A stretch of 64,000 bases of DNA. It comes from Streptomyces rubradiris. Lineage in GTDB: Bacteria > Actinomycetota > Actinomycetes > Streptomycetales > Streptomycetaceae. This document shows positions 53,391 to 61,334 of this stretch, one piece after another (position 1 is the first letter of the stretch; each line of letters begins with the position of its first letter). The translations under genes and the position numbers were made by a program. The DNA is taken from positions 1 to 64,000 of the forward strand of contig NZ_BNEA01000018.1 of the NCBI RefSeq assembly GCF_016860525.1, read 5' to 3'. The notes beneath the pieces are model-generated. The model searched no databases, was not told the DNA's origin, and worked only from the letters and a program-made list of their open reading frames with translations.

Positions 53391-54606
53391 GCAGGGGCTG
53401 CGCCGCGTCGCGGTCACCGGTCTCGGCGCGGTGAGCAGCCTCGGCACCGGTATCGAGGCGTTCACCGCGGCCGTCCGCGAGGGCCGCAGCGGCATCACCG
53501 ACATCAGCTCGTTCGACAGCACCGGCTTCCGGCACACCCGGGCGGGCGAGGTGCACGGCTTCCGGCCGCAGGACCACCTGGAGCGGCTGCCGGCCGAGAA
53601 GTGGGGCCGCAGCAGCCAGTTCGCCGCCGCGGCCGCCCGGCTCGCCGTGCGGGACGCGGGCTGGGACACCGACGCCCTGTCGGCCGCCCGGGCGGGCAGC
53701 GCCATGGGCACCACCAACGGGGAGGCGCGGGCCTTCCAGGAACTGACCGAGCAGTGGCTGGCGCAGGGCATCGGCGGGATCGACGGGGATCTCGCCGCCC
53801 GCGCCTCCGCGGACCGCATCGCGGCCGCCGTCAACACCGAACTGGGCCTGCGCGGCGAGGCGCAGACGTTCGGCACCGCCTGCTCGGCGAGCAACTACGC
53901 CATCGGGTACGGGTTCGACCTCATCCGCAGCGGCGCGGCCGACGTCATGATCGCCGGTGGTGCCGACGCGGTGAACCGCGCCACCCACGCGGGCTTCCAC
54001 CGCCTGGGCGCCATCGCCCCCGACCTGTGCCGCCCGTTCGACGAGGACCGGGGCGGCATCATGACCGCGGAGGGCGGCGCGGCCCTCGTCCTGGAGTCGT
54101 GGGACAGCGCCGTCTCACGCGGGGCACGCATCTACGCCGAGGTGCTGGGCTACGGCCTGACCTGTGACGCCAAGCACCCGACCCAGCCGGACCGGGACGG
54201 TATCGCCGAGTGCATCCGCCGGGCGCACCGCGATGCCGGGGTCAAGCCGGACGACGTCGATTACGTGTGCGCACACGGCACCGGGACGGCCGCCAACGAC
54301 TCCACCGAGGTCGCGGCGGTGCGCGAGGTCTTCGGCGACCGGATACCGCCGATCAGCTCCATCAAGTCGATGCTCGGCCACACCATGGGAGCCGCCAGCG
54401 GCTTCGGCGCGCTGGCCTGCTGCGCGGCCCTGTACGAAGGGTTCCTGCCGCCGACGGCGACGGTCCGCTCGGTGGATCCGGCGCTCGGCCCGGACCTGGA
54501 CTGCGTGCCCGGCCGGGCACGCCCCGCCCGGCCGAGGATCGTGGAGAACCACGGGTTCGCCTTCGGCGGCAACAACGCCATCGTGATGCTGGGGAGGCCC
54601 GAATGA
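53383..54606 (+). CDS. Beta-ketoacyl-ACP synthase (KS alpha)
   Basis: A 407-aa FabF-type condensing enzyme from ATG 53383, translationally coupled to the ACP. The Cys-His-His triad is complete: Cys167 in GTACSASNYA, His in AHGTGTAANDS and His in SMLGHTMGAASG. GFAFGGNNAIVML closes the fold. With the next gene it forms a KS/CLF-like pair. The best guess is elongation of malonyl-ACP to a defined chain. Sequence alone does not tell aromatic, polyene or fatty product, but no cyclase or aromatase of aromatic type lies nearby except the SnoaL-fold protein. Confidence 0.94.
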   Translation: MSEQGLRRVAVTGLGAVSSLGTGIEAFTAAVREGRSGITDISSFDSTGFRHTRAGEVHGFRPQDHLERLPAEKWGRSSQFAAAAARLAVRDAGWDTDALSAARAGSAMGTTNGEARAFQELTEQWLAQGIGGIDGDLAARASADRIAAAVNTELGLRGEAQTFGTACSASNYAIGYGFDLIRSGAADVMIAGGADAVNRATHAGFHRLGAIAPDLCRPFDEDRGGIMTAEGGAALVLESWDSAVSRGARIYAEVLGYGLTCDAKHPTQPDRDGIAECIRRAHRDAGVKPDDVDYVCAHGTGTAANDSTEVAAVREVFGDRIPPISSIKSMLGHTMGAASGFGALACCAALYEGFLPPTATVRSVDPALGPDLDCVPGRARPARPRIVENHGFAFGGNNAIVMLGRPE

Positions 54607-55757
54607 GCGGCACCACCGAGTCCACCGCCGTACGGATCACGGGTTACGGGGTGCTCAGCGCGGCCGGTGTCGGCGGCAAGGCCCTGTACGAGGCCGTGCG
54701 TTCGGGCGCGTTGCCGCTGGGTGACGACGGCGCCCAGGCCCTGGACGGACAGCCGGCGCCACCGGGCGTACGGCTGCTGCCGGTGCCGGACTTCGAGCCC
54801 CGGGAGCACCTCGGACGCAAGGGACTGCGCGCCCTGAGCCGTACCACCACGCTCGGCATGGTGGCGGCGGAGCTGGCACTGGCCGGTCTGCCGGAGCCCG
54901 GCCGGCCCGGGGAACGCGCGGACACCGGCGTGGTCCTCGGTACCAGCACGGGCAGTGCCCGGGCCTTCGCGGAGTTCTTCCGCGAGAGCTACGTGGCGGA
55001 GCGCCCGTACCTGGTGAGCCCGGCCCTGTTCCCGGGGCTGCTGCTGAACCACGGGGCGAGCCAGGTGGCCATGCGGCACTCCTTCACGGGCCTGAACGCC
55101 TCGCTGGCCGGCGGGCAGATCTCCGCCCTGTCCGCGCTGCGCTACGCCCGCAACGCCCTGCTGACCGGCCGGGCCGCCCGGCTGCTGACGGGAGGTGTGG
55201 AGGAGCTGAGCGCGCACACGGCCTGGGCCTGGCAGCGCGGTGGTGCCCTGGGCGAGCGGCCGGCGCTGGGCGAGGGAAGTGCCGTGTTCGTCATGGAGAC
55301 GGCGGACGACGGCACCGGGCGTGCCCCGGGCGGGTCTCTGGCCGAACTGGCCGCCTGCGAGGTGGCCTTCACTCCGCTGGACGAGGGGCCGCACGCGGTG
55401 GCGGCGGCGCTCGCCCGCTGTGTCGAGGACGCGCTGCGGGCCGGTGGCGCCGAGCCCGGCGACATCGGCGTCGTCTCGGCCGGGGCGAGCAGCGGCCCCG
55501 GCTGGAGCGCGGTGGAGGCCCGTGGCCGCCGCCGGGCGCTGGCCGGGCACGAACCCGAGGTACTGCGGGTACAGGACGTGCTCGGGGAGACCTACAGCGC
55601 CAGTGGCGCCCTGCAGCTGGCCGCGCTGCTCGCGCACTGGGAGGACGGTGCCCCGGCTGCGGCCGGCGGCGCCGCCGACTGGGGCCTGGTCACCTCCGTC
55701 GGCCACGACGGATCGGTGGGCGCGGCCCTGCTGCGCCGGTCGTCAGCCACCGGCTGA
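54603..55757 (+). CDS. Chain-length-factor-like ketosynthase (no catalytic Cys)
   Basis: A 384-aa KS-fold protein whose ATG overlaps the KS stop (ATGA). The region that holds the active Cys in KS enzymes reads GLNASLAGGQIS, so Cys is replaced by Ser or Ala, and the His motifs are lost. It is more diverged and shorter than the KS alpha. The arrangement ACP-KS-KS' with a Cys-less partner is that of type II polyketide heterodimers, where the partner sets chain length. The C-terminal 15 bases overlap the convergent response regulator gene. Confidence 0.88.
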   Translation: MSGTTESTAVRITGYGVLSAAGVGGKALYEAVRSGALPLGDDGAQALDGQPAPPGVRLLPVPDFEPREHLGRKGLRALSRTTTLGMVAAELALAGLPEPGRPGERADTGVVLGTSTGSARAFAEFFRESYVAERPYLVSPALFPGLLLNHGASQVAMRHSFTGLNASLAGGQISALSALRYARNALLTGRAARLLTGGVEELSAHTAWAWQRGGALGERPALGEGSAVFVMETADDGTGRAPGGSLAELAACEVAFTPLDEGPHAVAAALARCVEDALRAGGAEPGDIGVVSAGASSGPGWSAVEARGRRRALAGHEPEVLRVQDVLGETYSASGALQLAALLAHWEDGAPAAAGGAADWGLVTSVGHDGSVGAALLRRSSATG

Positions 55758-56459
55758 GCGACTCAGCGGGTGCGCGCCGGTCACCGGGGAGGGCCGTCTT
55801 CCCGGCGACCGGCGCGGCGCCACGGCGTGGACGTCCGGAGAGGGGATCAGCGACGCCCGGACCGCCTTGTTGACCGCGTCCAGCCGGGACACCGCGCCCA
55901 GCTTGCGGAAGACGCTGTTCAGATGACGTTTGACCGTTCCCTCCGTGATGCCGAGCCAGTCGGCGATCTGGCGGTTGCTCATCGCCGCCGCCGCGCCGAC
56001 CAGGGCCTGGTGCTCCCGCCGGGACAGCGGTTCCTCGACCGGCACGTGGTCCGCCGTGGCCGACGGGACCAGCACGGTCGTGTGCGGGGGCTCGGCGAGT
56101 GTGCGGGAGAGGGTCATGAGCAGTGCCTCCCTGCCGATGCCCTTGTGCAGAAAGCCACGGGCGCCGGCCGCCAGCATCTCCTCCACGAGGTAGGAGTACG
56201 CATGGGCGGACAGACACAGAACGCGGGTCTGCGGAGAGACGGCGATGATCTCGCGCACCGTGCCCGCACCATGGCTGCCGGGCATCTGGAGGTCGAGCAG
56301 CAGCAGATCGGGCCGTTCGGCGGCCACGCACCGGACGGCCTGGGCGGCGTCGGCGGCCTGTCCCACCACCGCCAGGGCGGGCTGGGTGTTCAGCAGGTCG
56401 GCGAGGGTCTCCCGGAACAGGGCGTGGTCGTCGGCGAGAACGATGCTCGTGGGGCGCAT
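55743..56459 (-). CDS. NarL/FixJ-family response regulator
   Basis: A 238-aa response regulator from ATG 56459 (GGAG upstream). The receiver domain has VLADDHALFRETL, phospho-acceptor Asp in LLLLDLQMPG and the late Lys in FLHKGIG. The LuxR HTH reads LSRREHQALVGAAAAMSNRQ, IADWLGITEGTVKRHLNSVF and RKLGA. A 30-residue Pro/Arg/Ser-rich tail follows. It forms a pair with the histidine kinase gene upstream on the same strand. Possible targets are the convergent KS operon and its own promoter. Confidence 0.94.
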   Translation of the reverse strand: MRPTSIVLADDHALFRETLADLLNTQPALAVVGQAADAAQAVRCVAAERPDLLLLDLQMPGSHGAGTVREIIAVSPQTRVLCLSAHAYSYLVEEMLAAGARGFLHKGIGREALLMTLSRTLAEPPHTTVLVPSATADHVPVEEPLSRREHQALVGAAAAMSNRQIADWLGITEGTVKRHLNSVFRKLGAVSRLDAVNKAVRASLIPSPDVHAVAPRRSPGRRPSPVTGAHPLSRSAGG

Positions 56460-56496
56460 GAGGAGTCTCCGTGTCGGGCGGTGGGGACCGGTGCGG

Positions 56497-57684
56497 TCAC
56501 GGCCGTGGGACGAGCGGCAGATGCAGTTCCGTGCGGGTGCCCTCGCCGGGCGCGCTCGTGATGCGCAGCCGGCCGCCGAGGTCCTCGACACGTTCCCGGA
56601 CGGAGTCCAGACCGTGCCCGTTCCGCGGGTCGCCCAGGACACGCTGGACCAAGAAACCCACACCGTCGTCCTCGACCCGGGCGTACACCCACCGCCGGGT
56701 GGTGCGGACGGTCACCTCGATGTGCGCGGCTTGCGCGTGCGCGAGGCAGTTGCGCAGTGTCTCGCGCAGGACCAGGAGCAGTTCGCGGCGGCAGCGTTCC
56801 GGCGCCAGCGCCTCGTCACCGATGAGCTGGACGGCGACGTCCGCGTGCGGCGCCAGGTCGGCCAGGAAGGCGTCGAGGGCGAGGCGCAGGGGTGGCGTCC
56901 GGGTGCTGCGGCGCAGGCCGGCGATGAGGCCGCGGTTCTCCTCCACCGCCTCGTTCAGGGCCTTCCTGGCCACCGCCAGGTGGGTGGCGGCACCGGCCGG
57001 GTCGTCCTCGCCGAGCTCGATGCGGTGCAGGGCCACGGCCAGCGCGCTGCCGAGTTCGTCGTGGAGCCGGCGGGCCAGCCAACGGGACTCGCTCCAGCCG
57101 TCGTCGCCGCGCCAGAAGGCCACTCCGGTGGCCCGCAGCACGTCCGCCAGTGCCTGGACGGCCGCGAGCGCGCGCGGCACCGCCGTCTCACCGGGGCCGG
57201 TGGCGCTCTCCATCACCTCGAACAGCACGCACTCGTACAACAGGCCCGTCGCGGCCACGAGGTGGTGGGGCGCGACCTCGGTCGCCGGCTGCAGGAACGG
57301 GCGTACCCGCCCGGAAAGGGGGTCGTTCCGCCCGGTGTGCGTCAGCACCCGGCGGGCGAAGGAGACGAGCGCCGAGGCCAGGGCGGACCGTTCACGGTCG
57401 GGCGGCGGCAGCACCGCCGGCAGGGCGAGCCGGAACCGGTACAGGATCTCCTCCCGTTCGGCCTCCGTCAGCGCGGGCGGCGGCCCGGTCCGGTGCCGGG
57501 CGGGTGGGGCCGTGGCCGGCGCCGTGGTGCGGGGTCCGGCCGCGGACCGCGCTACCGGCGGCCGTACGTCCGCCGTTCGCCGCCGCGCGCGTATCAGCCC
57601 CTCGTGCAGGGCCTCGGCGAAGACGGCTCCGGCGACGGGCGGTCTCCCGGCCGGCGGACGTATCGGCGCTGTCGGATTGTCCAT
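56497..57684 (-). CDS. Cytosolic NarX/DesK-type sensor histidine kinase
   Basis: A 395-aa kinase from ATG 57684, after GAGGAA. No membrane segment or signal sequence is seen, so it probably senses an intracellular cue. The N-terminal half (to about 190) is an unassigned input region with EREEILYRFRLALPAVL-like helices. The HisKA_3 box is LARRLHDELGSALAVALHRI and the ATPase domain has LRNCLAHAQAAHIEV, VEDDGVGF and GHGLDSVRERVEDLGG. The promoter region to its right carries a butyrolactone-receptor-like box, so it may be under control of region 6 regulators. Confidence 0.92.
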   Translation of the reverse strand: MDNPTAPIRPPAGRPPVAGAVFAEALHEGLIRARRRTADVRPPVARSAAGPRTTAPATAPPARHRTGPPPALTEAEREEILYRFRLALPAVLPPPDRERSALASALVSFARRVLTHTGRNDPLSGRVRPFLQPATEVAPHHLVAATGLLYECVLFEVMESATGPGETAVPRALAAVQALADVLRATGVAFWRGDDGWSESRWLARRLHDELGSALAVALHRIELGEDDPAGAATHLAVARKALNEAVEENRGLIAGLRRSTRTPPLRLALDAFLADLAPHADVAVQLIGDEALAPERCRRELLLVLRETLRNCLAHAQAAHIEVTVRTTRRWVYARVEDDGVGFLVQRVLGDPRNGHGLDSVRERVEDLGGRLRITSAPGEGTRTELHLPLVPRP

Positions 57685-57723
57685 CGGATTCCTCACGCTC
57701 GGATACCAGACCGCTGGACAGTA

Positions 57724-57745
57724 ACAAACAAACTTGTCTGTTTGT
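57724..57745. promoter_or_regulatory. ARE-like palindrome, box 1
   Basis: A 22-bp imperfect palindrome (18 of 22 symmetric positions) with arms ACAAACAAAC and GTCTGTTTGT lies 40 bases upstream of the histidine kinase start. Its minus strand contains AAACAGACA, shared with boxes 2 and 3. The form resembles autoregulatory elements bound by ScbR/ArpA-type receptors. Confidence 0.65.
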
Positions 57746-57853
57746 CAATTGTCCAGAATGCGAGACATCACGCACCGCCTCCCAGAAGATCACCCGTAAC
57801 TACGGCCCCACACCGGCTACTTGCGGAAACCCGACGGAACCTGGCCCTTGCCA

Positions 57854-57873
57854 AAACAGACAGACTTGTACGG
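57854..57873. promoter_or_regulatory. ARE-like element, box 2
   Basis: AAACAGACAGACTTGTACGG matches box 3 (read on the minus strand) at 14 of 20 positions and shares AAACAGACA and TTGT with box 1. It lies about 105 bases upstream of the TetR gene at 57977. Confidence 0.6.
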
Positions 57874-57976
57874 AGAGGGCTCCGGTGATTGACTGGGGTT
57901 TCCTCCGAGCGGGCGACGCCGCCCGCCGCAGCGGACCGCCCGCCCCCCTCTCCTGAGGAAGGACACGCATCCCCCG

Positions 57977-58615
57977 ATGCAGAAGCGAGCTGAGCAGACC
58001 CGCCAGGCCATCGTCCGCGCCACCGCCGAACTGATCGGCGACGACGGCCCCGGCGCGGCCGGGCTGGTCGACATCTGCCGTGGTGCGGGGGTGAGCAGGG
58101 GAGCCCTCTACCACCACTTCGCCACGAAGGAGGCCGTGGTGGTCGCCGTGCACACCCAGGCGCGCCGCAAGGCCACCGCGCTGGTCGACGCGGCCTTCGG
58201 CGACGCCCTGAGCGACCCCCTGGATACGGCCGCCTTCACGGCGCTGTCCCGCTTCGGCTCCGCGCTCGGCCGGGCGTTGAGCGACGATCTCACCGTGCGG
58301 GCCGGTCTGCAGCTGGATCCCGACGGCTCCGCGGACCCCGCGCGCAGACTGCGGCAGGAGGTACTGAGCGCGGTCCACCGCAGGGTGAGCGGACTGCTGC
58401 CGCCCGACGCCCCGGGTGCTCCCGGGCCCGAGGGGCAGGACCTCGCCGACCTCGCCATGGTGGTCGTGGCCGGCCTGGAGTCGCTGGGGCGCACGGACCC
58501 GGCCTGGTGGTCGCCCGGCACCTCCGACCGCGTGTGGCGGACCCTGCGCCGGCTCTTCACCGATCCCGCGTCCGCCCCGGACGACACCGTCACCCCCAGG
58601 GAGCCCGGGGAGTGA
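57977..58615 (+). CDS. TetR-family regulator, possible receptor homologue
   Basis: A 212-aa protein from ATG 57977; GAGGAAGGA lies rather far upstream (13 bases). The HTH QTRQAIVRATAELIGDDG, LVDICRGAGVSRGALYHHF and TKEAVVVAV is of the ScbR-like subgroup in form. The ligand domain (GSALGRALSDDLTVRAGLQL and on) is less conserved. It may be a pseudo-receptor that answers the antibiotic or senses the second signal. It converges on and overlaps the clear receptor gene by 26 bases. Confidence 0.85.
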   Translation: MQKRAEQTRQAIVRATAELIGDDGPGAAGLVDICRGAGVSRGALYHHFATKEAVVVAVHTQARRKATALVDAAFGDALSDPLDTAAFTALSRFGSALGRALSDDLTVRAGLQLDPDGSADPARRLRQEVLSAVHRRVSGLLPPDAPGAPGPEGQDLADLAMVVVAGLESLGRTDPAWWSPGTSDRVWRTLRRLFTDPASAPDDTVTPREPGE

Positions 58616-59291
58616 CGGGCGGCCGCGCCGTCCCGTCCGTCTCCGCGTCCCCTTCCCGTACGCCGTCACCCTCCGCGCCGGCCACCGACGGCGGCGGCGT
58701 CGTCCGCAGCCTCATGAGCACGCCCGGGGTGGCGATACTCGGCAGCAGCAGCCGCCACATCGTCGACACCCGCGCCATCAGGTCCTGGCGCCCGCAGTAG
58801 ACCTGCGACATCAACTGGACGCCGGTGAACGCGCCCACGATGAACTGCGTGAGCTCCTCCAGGTCCACCCCCGGCAGCATCTCGCCCTGCCGCTCGGCCT
58901 CTCGGAGCAGGCCGAGGATGGCATCGGCCGACTGCCGGTACGGCGTCATGCCCGGGCGGTTGAAGGAGGACTGCTCGACGGTCAGCCGCACACTCGCCCG
59001 CAGCACCGGATCGCTCCGCAGCCGACGGGCGTACTCCAGTGTGAGGTCGACCATCGCCTGCAGCCTCACCGGGTGCTCGGGGACCATCAGGGCCTCGCTC
59101 TGCGCCGCCACCAGGGCCGCGGCGATCGCCTCCTTGGAGGGGAAGTGGTGGTAGAGCGCGCCCCGCGTCAGCCCGCTGCGCGCCAGGATCTCCGTCGTGC
59201 TCGCCGCGTCGTAGCCACGTTCGTCGAAGACGCTCGCGGCCGCCTCCAGGATCGAACGCCTCGATCTCTCACCACGGTCCTGAACAGCCAT
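58590..59291 (-). CDS. Gamma-butyrolactone receptor (ScbR/ArpA family)
   Basis: A 233-aa TetR-family repressor from ATG 59291 (GAGGG upstream). The HTH RSRRSILEAAASVFDERGYD, STTEILARSGLTRGALYHHF and PSKEAIAAAL, and the ligand domain with QFIVGAFTGVQLMSQVYCGR and STMWRLLLPSIATPGVL, are hallmark blocks of butyrolactone receptors. It would repress its own gene and the divergent afsA-type gene until a butyrolactone binds. The intergenic region carries box 3. The C-terminal tail past 205 is Pro/Thr/Gly-rich and not conserved. Confidence 0.94.
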   Translation of the reverse strand: MAVQDRGERSRRSILEAAASVFDERGYDAASTTEILARSGLTRGALYHHFPSKEAIAAALVAAQSEALMVPEHPVRLQAMVDLTLEYARRLRSDPVLRASVRLTVEQSSFNRPGMTPYRQSADAILGLLREAERQGEMLPGVDLEELTQFIVGAFTGVQLMSQVYCGRQDLMARVSTMWRLLLPSIATPGVLMRLRTTPPPSVAGAEGDGVREGDAETDGTARPPVTPRAPWG

Positions 59292-59327
59292 CCCAACCCT
59301 CAAGATTCTCGTGAAAGTTACTAAAAA

Positions 59328-59347
59328 CCGAACCGACCTGTCTGTAT
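59328..59347. promoter_or_regulatory. ARE-like element, box 3, receptor/synthase intergenic
   Basis: The minus strand reads ATACAGACAGGTCGGTTCGG, matching box 2 at 14 of 20 positions. It sits between the divergent receptor and afsA-type genes, 37 bases before the receptor start, where ScbR-type repressors normally bind. Confidence 0.65.
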
Positions 59348-59439
59348 CTTAGGGGGCGTCAAGGTGATGTGGACCAGCGCAGGGGGGGCTTTGCGCCGGA
59401 GCGGTCGTCCCGCCCTGCCCGCAGAGAGACAGGTGTCTT

Positions 59440-60387
59440 ATGTTGCGCACTGCCAGCGACGATGTTCTTGATCAGCGCACCATGACAGGTGCTCGGCTGA
59501 CCACCACGGTGCCCAGCCAGTACGTACACCGCGCCGCAGTGTCCGAGGTCTTCCTCACCCAGTGGGAAACAGACAGCCCTGACCGCTTCTCCGTCACGGC
59601 CCAGTGGCCCCGCGGTCACGCGCTGTTCATCCCCGTCGGCGGCTACCAGGACCCGCTGCTGCTGGTGGAATCGGTCCGGCAGACCGGGGCACTGCTCGCC
59701 CACGCCGAGTACGGCGTCCCCTTCGGCCACCAGTTCCTGATGTGGAACATGTCGTTCTCCGCCGACCCCGAGGCTCTCGCGGCCGGGGCGACGCCGACCG
59801 AGGTCGTGTTACGAGCCGAATGCCACGACCTCGTCCGCCGGGGCGCGACCCTGGCGGGCATGCGGTACCGGGTGACGGTGGAACGCGACGGCATGCCGCT
59901 CGGCGTGGCCTCGGCCGCCTTCAGCTGCACCAGCCCCGCCGTCTACCGACGGCTGCGCGGGGACATGCCGGTCAGACCGAGCGTGCCGTTACCGGTCGGC
60001 ATAGCGCCGGAGACCGTCGGCAGAGCCGGCTCGCGCGATGTCGTCCTGGCCGCCGGCGACCCGCGCACCCCGCGCCGCTGGCAGCTGCGGGTGGACACGG
60101 CGCACCCGATCTTCTTCGACCACCCGGTCGACCATGTGCCCGGCATGGTGCTCCTGGAGGCGGCACGGCAGGCCGCGCACGCCTCGACCGGAATGCGCGA
60201 CGCCCTGCCCGTCGGACTCGACAGCACCTTCGAGCGGTACGCCGAACTCGACGCGCCCTGCTGGATCGAGGCGGAGCCCGGCAGACCGGACCGCTACGGC
60301 CGGACCCCGACGACCGTGCGCGGCACACAGCACGGCGAGACGGTCTTCACCGCGACGGTGACCCTGGGCCCGCACCGGGCCCGGTGA
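59440..60387 (+). CDS. AfsA/ScbA gamma-butyrolactone synthase with two TTA codons
   Basis: A 315-aa AfsA homologue from ATG 59440. The N-terminal hot-dog has VPSQYVHRAAVSEVFLTQW, WPRGHALFIPVGG and LLLVESVRQTG. The C-terminal repeat has DHVPGMVLLEAARQAAHAS and FERYAELDAPCWIEAE. It condenses a beta-ketoacyl thioester with dihydroxyacetone phosphate to start a butyrolactone signal. Leucine codons 124 (59809-59811) and 184 (59989-59991) are TTA, the rare codon read by the bldA tRNA, so translation should depend on development. It lies divergent from its probable receptor and 11 bases before an epimerase gene. Confidence 0.94.
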   Translation: MLRTASDDVLDQRTMTGARLTTTVPSQYVHRAAVSEVFLTQWETDSPDRFSVTAQWPRGHALFIPVGGYQDPLLLVESVRQTGALLAHAEYGVPFGHQFLMWNMSFSADPEALAAGATPTEVVLRAECHDLVRRGATLAGMRYRVTVERDGMPLGVASAAFSCTSPAVYRRLRGDMPVRPSVPLPVGIAPETVGRAGSRDVVLAAGDPRTPRRWQLRVDTAHPIFFDHPVDHVPGMVLLEAARQAAHASTGMRDALPVGLDSTFERYAELDAPCWIEAEPGRPDRYGRTPTTVRGTQHGETVFTATVTLGPHRAR

Positions 60388-60398
60388 GGAGTCGGCAC

Positions 60399-61334
60399 AT
60401 GCCCACCGTGGTCATCACCGGCGCCGGCGGTTTCATCGGCCGCCATGTCGTCCGCGAGGCCGAACGCCGGGGCCTGGAGCTGCGGCTGACGGCCCATCAC
60501 CGCCAGGTGCGCGCGAGCGCGCCGGGCACGACGGTCGTCCCCGCGGACCTGACCGATCCCGGCTCGCTGCACGGCCTGTGCGACGGCGCCGACGCGCTCC
60601 TGCACTGCGCCTCGCAGATCGGCGGTACCGACGCGCTGTGCGAGGCGGTCAACGCCCGCGGCACGGCCGCGCTCGTGGCCGAGGCCCGCCGGGCCGGAGT
60701 CGCCCGCATCGTCCACCTCAGCACGGCCGCCGTCTACGGGCGGGGCACCTTCCGCCGGGCCCGGCCGCAGGACCTGGGCCGCGCGCCGGTCTCGGCCACC
60801 TCGCGGACCCGGGCGGCCGGCGAGGACGCCGTGCTGGCGGCGGGCGGCACGGTGATCCGCCCGCACCTTGTCTACGGCGAGGGCGACACCCGGGTGGTGC
60901 CCGCGCTGGCCCGGATGCTGCGCACCCTGCCCGGCACGGTGGAGGGCTGGCCCGCACGGGTGTCCGCGGTCACCGCCGAGGATCTCGCCCGGGCCCTCGT
61001 CGCCCTCGCCCTGGCACCCGGCGAACGGCTCACCGCGCCGGTCTACCACGCCTGTCACCCCGAACCCGTGCCCTGGCACGCACTCCTGCGGGCGGTCGCC
61101 GATGTCGCGTCCGTCCCCCCGCCGGAGCGGGACCTGACCCTCGACGAGGCGTACGACCGGTTGCGGGCGAAGGGGGGCTCCCCGCACGACCTGGACATGG
61201 TGATCACCGACCACTGGTTCGACGGCGCCCCGCTGTGGGCCGACCTCGACTGCGCACCGGGGGCCTTCAGCGAGCGCTTCCCCCGGTACGAGAGCTGGTA
61301 CCGGCGGATGCTGGTCCCCACAGCGGTCCTTTAG
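60399..61334 (+). CDS. NAD(P)-dependent epimerase/dehydratase-like reductase
   Basis: A 311-aa extended short-chain dehydrogenase from ATG 60399 (GAGGAG upstream). The cofactor motif is VVITGAGGFIGRHVV. Then HCASQIGG, and STAAVYGRG with the Ser and Tyr region. The usual Tyr-x3-Lys is not evident at its normal place (SATSRTRAAGED), so catalysis may differ. Genes of this type often follow afsA and are thought to act on butyrolactone precursors, here an inference from position. Its end overlaps the convergent monooxygenase gene by 68 bases. Confidence 0.88.
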   Translation: MPTVVITGAGGFIGRHVVREAERRGLELRLTAHHRQVRASAPGTTVVPADLTDPGSLHGLCDGADALLHCASQIGGTDALCEAVNARGTAALVAEARRAGVARIVHLSTAAVYGRGTFRRARPQDLGRAPVSATSRTRAAGEDAVLAAGGTVIRPHLVYGEGDTRVVPALARMLRTLPGTVEGWPARVSAVTAEDLARALVALALAPGERLTAPVYHACHPEPVPWHALLRAVADVASVPPPERDLTLDEAYDRLRAKGGSPHDLDMVITDHWFDGAPLWADLDCAPGAFSERFPRYESWYRRMLVPTAVL

